Assembly (NCBI GenBank): GCA_010015655.1
Contig: ML976736.1
Location: 97,665-161,664 of the forward strand
Reading direction: 5' to 3'
Origin: Bimuria novae-zelandiae CBS 107.79
Lineage: Eukaryota; Ascomycota; Dothideomycetes; Pleosporales; Didymosphaeriaceae
Length of the DNA: 64,000 nt
This document shows, piece after piece, positions 1 through 13,600 of the stretch (positions are counted from its first letter, which is position 1; every line of letters starts with the position of its first letter). A program made the position numbers and the translations under genes. The notes below the pieces were generated by a model. That model was given only the letters and a program-made list of their open reading frames with translations. It did no database searches and was not told the DNA's origin.

Positions 1-192
1 CGATGGCTGCAGGCGGTACCCGGTAGGTCTCCCTGGATCCTGCGGCATTGTTTACCTGGGGTGAATGTTCTGTGTAATCATTTTATCGCTCACAAAACAG
101 GTGTACGAAAGTGTTGGTGAGGAATCGATTACTAAGTGCTGACAGAAAAATCAGCCAAAGTGGGGCGGGACGGTATTTCGGAAACGACAATA

Positions 193-2305
193 ACATGCCC
201 GTGCGCGTGATGAGCCACTTCGCGTGATGGGCCACCCACGCCAAAACACTCAAACTTCACAACCTTATAACTCTACCATTATAGCTCTAATTAACGACGC
301 GCTTGCAGATCTAATATCGCTAAGCCCTAGTAAATAGTTTTCGTACTAAAAAGTAGCTAAAAAGTATAGTGTTTCTCGCTCAACTTTGATGCGAAGGCAC
401 TATGCTACAACACAGCCACACGCATTAAAGATTATTAACTAATAAAAGCTTGCTCCACAACAAGAGGCAAAGCTTATTAAATATATAGAAGGACTTACAG
501 CACGTCACCTACCACCTACAAGAGAGATAATACGAAATTTCGTGTTGACAATAGCCAAGGAGCCAGTAAGCAAGAGCTGGGTTACGCGCTTTATCAATCG
601 GCACAGCATCTATCTTACCTCGCGATAGGTAACTGGTATAGACAGCAATCGCCACCAAGCCGACTTAGGGGATAAATACAGCCTGTATTTTAATATCCTA
701 GGTGATAAAATTAAGGAATATGGTATTGAGCCTCGTCACACGTACAATATGGATGAGAAAGGCTTCCTTATCGGTATCATTAGCCGATCGAAACGAGTGT
801 TCAGCAGACGTATGTGGGAGAAGAAGGAGGTTAGAGCATCTCTACAAGATGGCTCTCGCGAATGGATTACCCTCCTAGCATGCGTGTGCGCTGATGGATC
901 AGCCTTGCCGCCAAGCCTTATCTACCAGTCTACCAACAAGGACATCTAATCAAGCTAGGTTAAGGATATCGAGGCAGGAAAGCATAGCGTACACGTCTCC
1001 TCTTTACCCTTAGGCTAGACAAACAACGATATCGGCCTTGCCTGGCTTAAGCAGGTGTTTAATCGCTACACTAAGGCAAAAGCTTAACAATCCTACCAAC
1101 TTCTTATCCTTAACGGCCATGGATCTTATATTACTATAGATTTTATCAACTATTACGATAGAAATAGGATCCTCCTAGCTATACTTCCTCCTTACTTAAC
1201 GCATACGCTTTAGCTACTTAATATAGTGCTCTTTAAGCCTCTCTTATTAGCCTACTCCGCTAAGCTTACGACCTACCTCTAAAAGAGCCAAGGCCTAGTC
1301 CTAATTAAAAAAGGAAACTTCTTCCCTCTCTTCTAGAAGGCCTGGGCAAGCTCCCTTCAGGAGGAGACAATTCTTAAGTCTTTTAAGGCTACTAGCATAT
1401 CACCTTTTAACCCAGAGGTTATACTCAAAAGATTTGCCAAAACCACCCAAGATGAGCAGGAATCACGAGAGAGCTCTACGTCAGTACTCAGTAGATCTGA
1501 CTGGCGTAAATTAGATCGCCTCGTACAAGCTACAGTAGAGAATCAGGCTAGTAAAGACGCGCAAAAGCTCAGCCGCTCACTTTACCACATCTTAGTTTAA
1601 AATAAGCTACTTCACCACGAGATTAACGGGCTTAAGGAGGCACTACTAGTTAAAAAGAAGTATAAGAAGAAGGGCAAGCGTCTTAACCTTTAGCAGCGTT
1701 AAGAGTACTATAGGGGAGCAGTCCTCTAGTCACCGAGGAAGGTCAGGGAGGCTCGTGTACGCCAGTCTATAAAGGAGCAAGAGGAAAAGGAGCAAAAGCT
1801 TCGAAAAGCAGAGACAGCTAAGTTAAGGAAGGCAGCTAAGCTATACAAGGAGAAAATTGCAGAGGAGAAGCGTGTAGGGCAGGAGGCCGCCAAGGTAGCT
1901 AGGGAGAAGGAGAGGGCTGAGAAGGCAGCAGAGCGCGCTCGCCAAAAAGAGGCTCGTAACGCAGCAAAAGCTCTACAATCTACCTAGAAGGGTAAGAGAA
2001 AAGCCTCGCAGCCACCTACACAAAGTAATAAGCGCCAGAAACGTATAGTTGACGCTGTAGCTACTAAGGAAGCCTTAGGTGCCGTATTAGTAGCTCCACC
2101 CAAGACCACGCGGCGCGGTCGCAACATTAAGCTTCTAAGTAAATATAAATAGCACAGGTTAATTGCAAGTATTAATATAGTACTTCTATAAAGAAATCTC
2201 GTGATAATAGCTACTGTGTGTAGCTCTACAGCCTCGTTTCTCGTAGAGATGTTTTGGTGTTGGTGGCCTATCACGCGAAGTGGCTCATCACGCGCACGGA
2301 CACGT
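193..2305 (+). mobile_element. pogo/Fot1-like DNA transposon, RIP-decayed
   Basis: The element is bounded by TA dinucleotides (191-192 and 2306-2307). Its terminal inverted repeats exceed 50 bp: the left arm reads inward from 193 (core CGTGCGCGTGATGAGCCACT at 200-219) and is matched by the reverse complement of about 2250-2305. Mismatches between the arms are mostly transitions. Length of 2.1 kb and TA target site fit the pogo/Fot1 branch of Tc1/mariner. It holds one decayed transposase gene. The element is dead because the gene carries many stops. Confidence 0.88.
281..2152 (+). pseudogene. pogo/Fot1 (DDE_1) transposase pseudogene
   Basis: One frame can be followed across the element although it is cut by many stops, mostly TAG/TAA where CAG/CAA/TGG is expected. 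Recognisable parts in order: an N-terminal helix-turn-helix (KYSVSRSTLMRRH near 355-400), a CENP-B/Tc5-type DNA-binding region (TREIIRNFVLTIAKEPVSKS, 518-577), the first catalytic Asp in YNMDEKGFL (about 745-771), the second Asp region LNGHGSYIT (about 1110-1136), and a Lys/Arg/Glu-rich C-terminal tail ending near GRNIKLLSKYK before TAG at 2150-2152. The longest open stretch is 749-949. The family catalyses cut-and-paste transposition at TA sites; this copy cannot make a full protein. Confidence 0.88.
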
Positions 2306-2307
2306 TA

Positions 2308-2422
2308 AGGCTAGAACGCGAAAGCAGCGACTCACGCGGGTATTTATATACGACGACCGTATCTGCAGCCAGGGGGCGCGGAACGAGGATATCGAGGACG
2401 CTATCTGAAAGAGGGGAGGTGA
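2308..2422. other. Short spacer between pogo element and Gypsy LTR
   Basis: GC-richer than the flanking RIP tracts. It contains no recognisable coding sequence. It may be surviving host DNA or the edge of another repeat. Confidence 0.4.
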
Positions 2423-2883
2423 TGTTAAGATCTGAACATGTATGGAACAAGGAGGGCTAACGGGCCTCTAGTGGGGGTGACACTCGGCGGGGTCGCGTAA
2501 CCGAGGTCACGTGACGTACCATCCAAGCCAAGACATACCATCCTGCCAAGATCGTGGAAGGCGTGCCACCCATGGACGGCACTGCCATCCAGCGAAACCT
2601 AGGGATGGCAGAAAGAGAGGCGGACGGTAATGTTCATACCTTATATATATAACCTAACACGAATACCCTTATGGTATCCGTGTTTAACCTGTTTATTAAT
2701 CTATCGTTTGGATCTAAATAAGCAACCTTGTTAATTTGATTATACTATACCTACCTTTAATACTAATACCCTAGTGACAAGCGCAAGCTATCACTACGAC
2801 CCTCTCTTGTCCTACTACAGTATTCCTGCCCGAGAACCAACCTTAGCCCCTTAGGGACCAGCTACCCCTTTGGGATCTTAACA
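2423..2883 (+). repeat. 5' LTR of Gypsy element 1 (461 bp)
   Basis: Starts TGTTAAGATCTGAACATG and ends GGGATCTTAACA, giving canonical TG...CA ends with a short terminal inverted repeat. The same LTR occurs as an interrupted solo copy at 47064-53005, which confirms both boundaries. No matching duplication follows 2883, so internal element sequence continues there and this is a 5' LTR. Its 3' partner was not found in the window. Confidence 0.85.
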
Positions 2884-5800
2884 AGCCTAACCTAAATAAA
2901 GAAGAATAGGGTTAAACTAGCCCTAGTAAAGAAATTAATCTAGATTAGAAGTTTAAGCACCCGCATCCGTAACTAAAAAAATAAAAAACTATTAATAAAG
3001 CCTTAAGAAGTATTAGCTATAGCCTTTATAGCCCTAAATTAGCGTAATTAACGCCTAGGAAACAGGGCTAAGATATTTTCTATATTAATAAAAGATATAT
3101 AGAAGGCGTTAACCTGTAAGCTAAAGGTAAATCTATAAAAGTTACTACCTAAAGCTTTTAAGAACTTATAGCGTATCTTTTATAAGGAATAAGCTAACAA
3201 GCTCCCCTCGCACTATAAACCTAAAGTAGATCTTTTATCCCTCTTATAGAAAAAGATAGCAAGACCCTAAAGATCCCTTATAGCCCTTTATTTAATATAT
3301 CTCGCAAAGAGTTGCTCGTCCTTTAAAAAAAGCTTACTAAATACTTAGATAAAACCTTTATTTAAGTAAGTAAATCCAGCGTCGCCACCCTAGTGTTATT
3401 TATTAAAAAACCTAGTAGAGGACTATACTTCTATATTAATTATTAAGCCTTAAACGCTATTTTAAAGAAGGACTAGTACTTTTTACTATTAATTAATAAG
3501 ACCCTTTAGCTCCTCGCAAAGGCTTAATAGTTTAATAAACCTAATATAATTTAAGCCTTTTATAAGCTTTAAATAGTAAAAGGTAAGGTACAAAAGATAG
3601 CGTTTAGAACCTAATTTAGTTTTTATAAGTGGCTAGTAGTTTCTTCTAGCCTAGCTAACGCGCTAAGTACGTTTTAGTAGTATATTAACTAGGTACTAAA
3701 GGAGTACCATAATAACTACTTAGCGTATATAGATAACGTTCTTATCTTCTCTAGTGGTAGCTAAAAAGACCACGAAGAAAAAGTACGTACTATAATATTA
3801 AAAGTTAGAAGCTGCAGAACTATACTTAGATATTAAAAAATCTAAGTTTTATATTAAAAAGACTAAGTACTTTAAATTTATTATAGAAATTAATAAGGGC
3901 GTAAGCATAGACCTAGATAAAATTTAAGTAATTTAAAAATAAAAGCTACTAACTTTAGTAAAAAAAGTCCAGAGCTTTATAGGCTTTGTAAACTTTTATT
4001 AAAGATTTATATAAGACTTCTCTAGCATAATAAGCCGCCTTATAAAGCTTACTAGTAAAGGAGTAGAATTTATCTAGGGATAAAAGTAGTAGCACGTATT
4101 TAACTTTCTAAAAATAGCGTTCTGTACGGACCCCGCGCTAGCCTACTTTAACCCTAAATAAGAATTAGTACTAGAAGTAGATACCTTTAGCTAGTTAATT
4201 AGGAGATACTTCTCCTAGTATAATAATAATAGGATTCTACGCCTAGTAGCTTACTTCTTAGCGAAGAATAGCCTGGGAGAATATAACTACGCTATTTATA
4301 ATAAAGAGATACTTATAGTTATTAAATACGTAAATAAATAAGACTATATATATTAAGTAGTAAAGCACCTTACGGTCTATACTAATTATAAAAACCTTAC
4401 GTATTCCACTACTAAATAAAGGTTAGATAAACAATACGTTTAGTAGGTAAACACACTTAGCTATATTAATATAACGTTTATATATAAACTAGGGTTAGTA
4501 AACTTTAGGGCAAACGCCCTCTCCTAAAGAGACTAAGACTTATTAAAGGATAGTAAAAATAATAAATTAAAGTTAAGGCACTTTACGCTTTTTTAAAAAA
4601 CTACTAAGAGAAATAACTTAAAATCTTTTATCCCTTAAATACCTACTACTATAGAGGAACCTAACTATACTAAAGCAAATAAGGACCTAGTGCTTACTTA
4701 CCTAATACGCCCTAAACTACCTATATTAACCTTTTAAGGAGGCGATAGCCTTGCCAAGCGACGCAAACTAGACTTTAATACTATATAGTAAGAGGTAAAA
4801 CGCGATATAGATAGCGCATATAGTAAGATAAAGGCTTATATTAAGAACGGGTTTAAGAAGTTTAAACCTAGGTAGAAGTTATTTATTAGTATCTTAGAAT
4901 ATAGTATAGATAACTAAGGGTACCTACGCTACAGGTTAAGATAATAGGTATTAAAATTAGAACTTTTATAAATAAAGCTAATACTAGTCGCGCATAGTTC
5001 CCTAGCTTTAAAATACTTAAAATAAAAAAATATTTATAAAATCTTTACTTAAGACTACTTCTTCCTAAAGATATCTAACTAAGTAAGGCAGTATATTAAG
5101 AACTGTAATATTTATAAAAGAACTAAACTATAAAGAAAAGTAAAATAGGGCCTACTAAAGCCCTTACTACTACTTAAATAAGGATAGAAGGATATTATAA
5201 TAGATTTTATTATTACCTTATCTAAAAGTAATAGCTACACGAATATTATAGTAATTATAGATAAACTTAGTAAGAACCCTAAGTTTATTAGTCTTCTAAA
5301 TTTTAATATACCTATAGTCACGATAGCGTTTGTTTAATACTAAGTAATAGACTACTTCTTTCCCTCCTTTATTATATTGGACCGCGGGGGACAATTCGTA
5401 AGTAAATTTTAGACTACACTTTATAAATAAGTAGGTATTAACTAAAGACTATCTATAGTAAAGCACCTAGAGATGGACTGGTAAATAGAATAAATAAACT
5501 TTATCCTTAAAGCCTACCTCTAGGCGTACTATAACTAGTAATAAGATAATTAGATAAAGTGGCTTCCTATAGCCTAGATAGCTATTAAAGGGTAAAAAGC
5601 TATATTAATAAAAGATAGCCTATTTTTTCTCTCCTATAGCTAGAACGTTAAACTAGTTAAGAACTTTAGGGTATAGAAATTAGCCTTAAAGCTTAAAACT
5701 GACGTAAAGAAGGCCGCGAAGGCAATAATAAAAAAGTTTAAAAAGGTTTTTAACTTTACTTAGGTAAAAATAATAATAGCCTAATAAGATTAAAAGTGCC

Positions 5801-6290
5801 TAGTAAACAGTTAACGTAAAGACGCTCTAATCTTAAAGGAAGGAGATAAAATATAGCTAAAGTATAAAAACTACTTTTAAAACTAACGTCTAAGTATGAA
5901 GCTTCACTAAAAGTAAGGAAAGTTTACTATAAAAAAGGTAATAAACTTTTATATAGTAGAACTAGACGTCCCGCTAAACATGTATCTAAGGTTCTACGTA
6001 AATAGGCTAAAGTTAGCCTTGTTAAACCCTCTTCCTAGCTAAAACACTAATAACGCTCAGCCCGAAGCAATTATAATAAAAGAAGGGAAAGAAAAGTATA
6101 GTATAGTTAATATATATAAAGAACGCTAGTCCTGTAAAGGCAAAAGGGTAGAATACCTAGTATAGTAGGAAAACTACTTTTAAAGAACTTAAAAACCTTA
6201 TAGGAACCTTAACTAAGCTACTATATTAAATTATTAAAAGAAGTTTACTAAGCTATATTAAAATTATAATAGAAAACTCTTAATAGGATT
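2884..6290 (+). mobile_element. Ty3/Gypsy chromovirus body, gag missing, RIP-decayed
   Basis: Only about 150 nt separate the LTR from sequence resembling the region just upstream of reverse transcriptase, so gag and protease are absent. Readable in one mostly consistent frame: an ANKLPSHYKPKVD-like segment (about 3195), reverse transcriptase (VLFIKKPSRGLYF near 3391; YIDNVLIFSS near 3730, the YIDD motif with Asp to Asn), RNase H (about 4130-4560), integrase (DRGGQFVSKF near 5382; KHLEMDW near 5460) and a C-terminal chromodomain (EYLVWENY-like, about 6150-6250). Dense TAG/TAA stops and very high AT content indicate heavy RIP. Chromodomains of this group direct integration to heterochromatin. 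Confidence 0.82.
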
Positions 6291-8782
6291 CTATCGCGAT
6301 ATCCCCTAAATTAGCTTCTACTAGGGCCTAAAGGAGGCCCTATAATACCTGTTTTACTAAGCTAAAGAACCTAGCTAAATAAAGGTATTTAAAATAAGGG
6401 TAGTAATAATATTATTAAGGGATAAAATTAAGTATTAGGGAAGAAAGTTAAAAAGGAATCTTAAAAAAGTAACTTAAAAAACTTTTAAAACTACTAAGAA
6501 TAATAAGGGGACGAAATAATTCCTATAGTAATAAGGAATAACCCTTACAAAAGAAGTAAGCTTTAGAAGTAAACTAAAGTAAAAAGGAAAAAGAAACTAA
6601 GTAAAAAAGATATTTTTAGCTACTAAAAGAATAATAAAACCCTTTTTAATAACGTTTAGGTCTACTTCTCTACCCTTTAATATACTACTAGGGTTAAGGA
6701 AGCTATTATCCTCCTTATTTAAGTACTCCCTAATTATAATAGCCTAAAACTACTAGCGTAAGCCCTAGTAGACTTAAGTAGGCATATTAGTTCCCGCAAG
6801 GATATTATTAATTATCTAAAGACTATCTATTATAATACCCTTATCTACTACCACGAACTTGCTAGAGAGCTACACGATATTAGCCTTAAAAGATAGCTTT
6901 ATTATTTAAAAAGAACTTATAAAAAGGTTCTTATACTTTTAATAAAATACTTTAAAGTTAGTAGTATAAATTTAAAGAAGGTTAGAAGTCTTTTTAATTA
7001 TAATAGTAATACGCTCTAAGAGCTAAACAGCCTTAAAAGAAAAAATAATAGGGCCTAAAATAGTAATAGTCTTGCTCTTAAAGGAGGTATAGAAATTAAT
7101 AATAGTAACCTTATAATTAGAATAAAACGTGTTAAAGTTAGTAAGAAAGGCCTTTTATTCCTAGCTATTTTTTAAAACCTTATTTATAAGGTAACTTATA
7201 CTACTAATTATAATATTAGTAAACTCTTCGTGGCTAACTTCGTTAAGGGCAGGCTAAATCTAGGTAAGGGAAGGAATTAGTAGAGTATACCTTAAAGTTA
7301 TCTAGAACAAGTTAGACTAAAGTATACTTATCTAGTGTAGCTAGTAAGCTTATAGGTATAGCACTCCTTATAGGACACTGTCTTGCCCGCTAGGACCTAC
7401 TAATAGACGCGTTTATAAGTAATATAATTAATATATTAGTACTTAATTATCGCGCGTAGTAAGATTAAACCTTAAGAGCTAAACTTATTAAGTTAGTAAG
7501 TGCGCACACCTAGGCCGATAAAGAACTAAAAAGAAGGTTATAAAAGTAAGAAAGTAAGTTAGAAGGTAAGAAAAAGTAGAAAAAGTGTAAAATAAGGTCT
7601 AGAACTTACTTTATAAGCTTTAAAAGAACTAAACTTCTTAGTAAGCTAGCTAAGAAGGATTACGCTAGCGTTAGATATAATAGCCTTATTTTAAAAAAGC
7701 TTTGTCTTCTTAAGTTAGTAGCTAAGTAATTATAACAGAGACAGGCCTTCTTTTATTTTATTATTAAAGTTAGTAGCACGCCTCTAACGCTTAAGCGTTT
7801 TTATTACATAGCTATTACGTAAAGGGCTAGCTATCTTATTAGAATGGTAAGGGGAATTATGTCGCGAAGTTAAGAAAGACTAGGTTAAAAGTAAGACGTT
7901 ATAGCGCACGAAGTTAAGCAAAAAAAAAAGCTTAAAAAAGTAAGATCTAGAAGCTAAGTAAGAAGTAATTTTATATATATAATAATAAGTAAATGTACTA
8001 GCGCGAACACACTACTATAGTAACTACTTATAGTAAGGATATAAAATTAGACACGTAAGAATAGAACTAGTGAAAGGTTTATAATAGCAAGAGGATCGCA
8101 AGTAGGCAATAAAATAACTATAAAACTATATAAATAAGATAAGACGTAGAGATTTTTTTACCCTTAATAAAAGGAAGGGAGGTATATAATAGGCTACGCC
8201 TAATTATTACTTTAGATTCTTAACCCTTAGTTATGCAAACCCTAGATATATAAGTTTAACGCCTAAAGCTTAACTTTAGACTCTTTATTAAATCTATAAG
8301 TATTCTTTTAGCACCTTTGGCTCCTTGAGCACCCAGCCCCTTACACTTACGTAAACGCCTCTAATTAATTTCCTTAAAGTTATTTATAAGACTTGCGTCT
8401 AGCGCCTCTTATAAAATCTTATTATTTAGGGCTACTATAAATAAAACTACTATTACTCTCTCACTACCCTTAGTAAGCGTAATAATAGCGTTTTTAGACC
8501 GCAGCTTACGCAATTATAACTTAAAAGTTAAAACCTAGGATGCCTCTACAAGAGTTTTATAAAGTAATAAATATAATAGTAATAGTAATAGCTAACTATT
8601 AATAGGTATAGGCTAGCTAATAGTGTCGCGAGTAGTAAAGAATTTAATATATATTTTTAGGTAAGTAAAGTTATTAGAGACGCGTTTCTTAGGATGCATA
8701 GTAATAATAATATAATAAAAGTAATAGGAGTAAAACAAATAACATAATATCAAGTTAAAATAAAAGGTATAGGTTTTAGTAT
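6291..8782. other. AT-rich RIP tract without recognisable gene
   Basis: About 2.5 kb dense in TAA/TAG/TTA on both strands. I could not identify a protein family in any frame. It lies between the chromodomain end of Gypsy 1 and the left duplication of Gypsy 2, so it is probably the remainder of Gypsy 1 or an older, unidentifiable element. No copy of the 461-bp LTR was seen in it. Confidence 0.5.
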
Positions 8783-8787
8783 TATAT

Positions 8788-8960
8788 TGTAAAAAGCGCC
8801 CTGACTACGGGCGACTCAGTCTATCCACAGTACTAAGGCGATCCCTTAGAGAGGGAAGAGAAGGGCTGCGGCGAGGGAAGTAGATAGGCGGAAGGCCCGA
8901 ATAGCGCCGGTCTAGAGCGGACTAGGGCCGTCGAGGGCCCTCGACCTATAACTCGTGATA
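8788..8960 (-). repeat. 3' LTR of Gypsy 2
   Basis: 173 bp. On the minus strand it begins TATCACGAG (TGTCACGAG in the other copy, a G-to-A change) and ends GCGCTTTTTACA. It is nearly identical to 15800-15972, with a few transitions. Confidence 0.9.
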
Positions 8961-10600
8961 AAGGCTCTTTTCTTTAAGGGTCTCGACCGCGAGAATAAGC
9001 ACGTAATAACTAGCCTAATTAGGCCTTACGTATTACGTAAGCTAATAACGTAAGCTAAATCTTAGGCTTACACTAAGGCCTAAAACCCTTATTCTTACTC
9101 TCTACTCGGCGGCTTACCTTATCCCGGAGGCTCCCTAACCCGTAAGTACGACCTAATTAATCTATAGCAGTCTAGGGTGCCTAACCCTAGATGCCCCCCA
9201 TTTCGGTACCTAGCCGCTCTAAATTTAGGGGTCGTGAAAGTAGACTAACCCGGTGTAGGCCTACTAAGTCGTCCCCGTACTTATTACTTCTCTACCGCCC
9301 TCTTTAGCAACCTTTAGACTTTGTCTAGACATACCCACGCTATTTAGCACCATAAGTACTATAAACGCTATCTTTAAGGCCCTAGTTAACAAGGCGCGTG
9401 TGAGCGCAATTAGTACTATTAACTTATACTATACCTGCCTTCTTATTATCCTAAACAGCCTTAAGTAGTCTAATTACAAGAAGATAAAGCTCTACTAGTT
9501 TTAGGTTAAGGAGATGCGTCGTGTCCAGTCCAGGGCAGTATATATTAATCTCGGCCTAATAGATTTAGAGGACTATAATTTAATCTACCGCTACGATGCC
9601 TGCTATAGCGGTAATAGGGATTATTAGCAGGTAAGTTAGCGCTTTAAGGGTTATATAGGGGTTTCGAGGCTAATTAGTAGCAGATACCTAAAGACAACTT
9701 AGAGAACGTGTTAAGTGTCCTAATTACCCTTATACCGCGCTCGAGCCAAATTAATACGTACATATACGACAAGATCGACCTCTCTAGATTAGATAAGATA
9801 TTAGTAAAGGCTACCGCGCAGGTACTAGAAACGGAATAGAGTAATATTATTATATAAGTGTTATCTAGTGTAGTTAAGGGTTATCTAGACTAAGTCGCAT
9901 AGGGCCACCGGATTCAAATTCTGCGGAAACCCGTTAACCCCTTACTACTTGGGTTATAACACCTAGCCTCCTAAGGAGATCATTCTGGTGGTGGGCCTCT
10001 CCGTTAAGGAGAAGCGAAAGAGGAAAGCTTCTGCTATAAAGGGGGGTAGTCTAACCTCCCTAGTTACTACTAGTGCTTTTACCCCTAGGCGCAAGAAGGT
10101 TGCTCCTAAGTTAGTAAGGGTTCTTAACCCTAATCCTAGGTTATTAATGCTAATTTAAGGTAGTTAGCGTTTAAGGCTAGTATCCTAGCCACGCTAGACT
10201 TCCTTGCGGAGGAAGTAAAGAAGAAAATTAAGAGTAAGGGTAGTTAGGAGACTTTCTAGTAAGCCTATAAGTCTAAGCGCCTAACTAATTAAGAGGGTTA
10301 TCTAGTACAATCTAGGGATTCCTGCCCCTATTAACGGTGTCCGGATTTTATTCACGTTCTATACCCTTAGGTAGTTTTAGTTAGGTTTCGGTTGGCTATA
10401 ATCGCGTTGGGTACGGTCTGAATAGGCTTGTGAGCCTCTATTAGGCCCCGAGAGGCGTGAATGGGCCTAGATAGCTCGTTCTAGTCTTTAGTCTATTCAA
10501 GAATCCTCTACCCTGTTTATTCTAGTATTTCGCAGCCTATAAAGTGTACTCTCTAGGGTAATCTATTACTAATTACTATTAAGTGCTGTCTTCCTCCTTC
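8961..10600. other. Extra 1.6-kb segment between chromodomain and 3' LTR of Gypsy 2
   Basis: This stretch lies downstream of the chromodomain of Gypsy 2 (minus orientation). The minus strand shows no further Gypsy domain. The plus strand keeps longer readable stretches with fewer stops, for example around 9350-9720 and 9950-10130 (the latter basic, KEKRKRKASAIKGG). I recognise no family. It could be an accessory antisense gene carried by this chromovirus, a captured fragment, or chance. Confidence 0.4.
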
Positions 10601-13600
10601 TCTAGGGGGGCGACCCCGCCTCTTAGGCTCCTGTCTAGGGCAACCTTTAGTCTCCTTGTCCAAGCCCTTTAGGAACTACTTTATCGCCCCTTTAGAAATC
10701 TCCTCTATAAACAACCACTAGTTCTTATCGCTATTGTATCCTTTCCACTTAACTTCATACAGCTATTCTCCGTCTTAGAGTACCCTAGATCTAATTCCTT
10801 TAATTAGGTATATATCCTCCCCTGCTTGTAGTATAATAACCTTAGGCGGGCTTTACTCCTATTATAGCAGTCCTTTTAGGGCTGCCTAGTTTAGGAGAGA
10901 CACATAAAACACTAGGTAAATGTTAAAGTCCTTTAGCAGCTCTAGCTTATATGCCTATTAACTAATCCGCCGTTTTACCCTATAGGGACCCTAGGACTTA
11001 TAGTCAAGTTTCTTTTTAGGCCTAGTTAACCGTATATTGCGGGCGTCGAGGTATACCATGTCCCCTACTATAAAGGTTTAGGCCTTATGCTTCCTATTAT
11101 ACCACGTTGCCTGGTACGCCTGTGCCCTAAGGATCGCTTAGGTTATCCAGGCCCTAGTCTGGGCTAGAACTGCCGCTCTGGCCCTTACCGTAGGTACCGA
11201 CCCGCGCAGCTGTACTTCTCGGGGTAGGTCTACTATTAGTAGATTTAGGCCGTACACTATAATAAATAGCGACACTCCTATAGAGCTGTGGATGCTATTG
11301 TTATACGAATATTCTACTTTAGATAGAAGGTCCGCCTAATTAGATTATTCGTAGTTATAGAACACTTAAAGGTACTATTTAAGCGTTTGGTTCTATTGTT
11401 CTGTCTGTCCGTCTGTCTGCGAGTAGAAGGCAGTAGAGAGAAGTCGCTTAGTTTTTAAATATTAAGTAAAGGTGCTCTAATAAGCTAATATAAATAGGCT
11501 ACCTCTGTCCGTAACTATTAACTTTAGAGGGCTGTATAGGCGTAGAACCTCTCTCCTAAAGACCTTAGCTAGCTCTACTACCTTTAGGTCCTTTCGCGTG
11601 GGGATGTAGTGTGCTATCTTAGAAAACTAGTTAATAATTACTAGGATACTATTATAATAATAGGCTCTAGATTTACTCTCGAGTAGATCTATTACTATGT
11701 CTATAGTAATGTCCTCCTAGATACCCCTTAGGACTAGCAGGCTATTAAGTTAGCCGTGCGTCGCGTGTTAGACAGGTTTTACCCTAGAGCACGCTTAATA
11801 GGTCTAGACGTAGTCCTTTACGTATTATTAGACACTAGGCTACTAGAACTCTTGCAGCACTAGCTTTAAGGTTCTAGTAAAGCTAAAATAGCCCGCGAGG
11901 GGATTATTATAGTATTATTAAAGGACGTATACCCTTGCCAGAGGTGGCACGTATAGCCTATTCTCGTACTATAATAGGTTGGCCGGTCTAATTATCCAGC
12001 GCTTTAGCCATTCCGGCTTTGCCATCTCTGGCCCTTAGAGGTACTAGAGGATTTGTTCTATAGTTTTGTCCCCTTAGCTATTTCTCTTTAATAGCTCTAC
12101 TATAGGGTAAGCGCTTGCTAAATTGTTTACTACTGCCTCTTTAGTCGCTAACGTTTTAGGTCTAGCGACCCTTATTGCTGCTACTAGTCTAGGGCTTTCT
12201 GCCTACTTTAGTAGCTATAGGCTGCCTGCCACGCCTGCTTCGTCTAAAGCGTTGCCTTTTAGCTATAACTTATGCTGTAGGGCCTTAAGAAGTCTTTACT
12301 AGGAACTACCTATCCTGCCTAAGCTTGTTTCCTCCTCTAACTTATAGTTAGGTCTCCGTAATAGTCTATTAGCAGGATTCGTTCTTCCTAAATAGTGTTT
12401 AATTTTAAAATTAAACGTCGCAAGCTATTCGGCCCACCTTACCTATTATTTAGTTAGGACTTTTATAGACATAAACCCTTATAGGTTAGTATAGTTAGTT
12501 AGAAGCTCGACCTTCTTACTAACACCCTCTAGGTAGTGTTGCTAATACTTAAAAGCTTTAATAATTACTAGCAACTCGCTATTATACGTATTATAGTTTT
12601 ATTCTGCCTAGTTTATCTTGCGCGAATAAAAAGTAACTAGGTGCTATTATAGCTTTCTATGTTTGTCTAGTTGTAGTTAGCTTAAGATACCCGAGATCGC
12701 GAAACCTAAAGCGTTAGTTTCTACTCTTAAGGGTCTTCTAGGGTCGAAGTAGGCTAGTAAGGGCCCTCGCATAAAGCTCTCTTTTAGCTAGTAAAAGGAG
12801 GCCTTAGCCTGCTTTAATAGGCTTATTATAACTAATTCCTCGAGTCTCTATCGCTATCTACCCTTAGTGGCTCCCTCTAGCCTTCTCGTCAGGGCGTGAA
12901 GGGGTGCCGCTACTTAAGAGAATCCTTCTATAAACCTTTAATAGTAGTTAGCAAAGCTAAGAAAGATCCTAACTACTTAGACTAAGTTTAGTTTAGGCTA
13001 ATCTTTTATAGAGGCGACGCGGTCCTCCTCTATCTTTACGCTGTCTAGGAATACTATAAAGCCTAGGTATCCTACCTTACGTGTGTGGAATTTGCATTTA
13101 GATAGTTTAGCGTATAGCCGGCGTTTAATAAGGCGTTCTAGCACTATCTAAACGTGCTGGATGTATTCCTCCTTTATCTTAGAGTAGATAAGGATATTGT
13201 CGAGGTACACAATACAGCAGATATCGAGAAGGTCTAATAGTGTGTTATTAATATAGCTTTAGAAGGTCGCAGGCGCGTTTATTAAGCTAAAAGGTATTAC
13301 TATATATTTGTACTATTTATACCTTATTTAAAAGGCCGTCTTTTATTCATCTTCTGCCCTAATTTGGACGCGGTGGTAGGCGTCCCTTAGGTCTAGTTTA
13401 GTGTAGATCTAAGCATCCCCTAGTTAGTTAAGGGATTCCTGTATTAAGGGAAGTAGGTATTGGTTCTTTATTATAACTATATTTAGTCCCCTATAGTCAA
13501 CGCAGAGGCGGAGGCCTCTATCCTTTTTCTTTATAAAAAGGATTAGTGCCCCGGCGCTTAATCGCGATAGTTAAATAAAGCCCTGTTTAAGGTTCTTCTA

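Noticed and set aside
9905..9935. tRNA-like T-loop motif (GGATTCAAATTCTG) suggesting a tRNA gene
   Set aside because: No D-arm, anticodon arm or acceptor stem could be folded around it. It lies in a RIP-altered retroelement.
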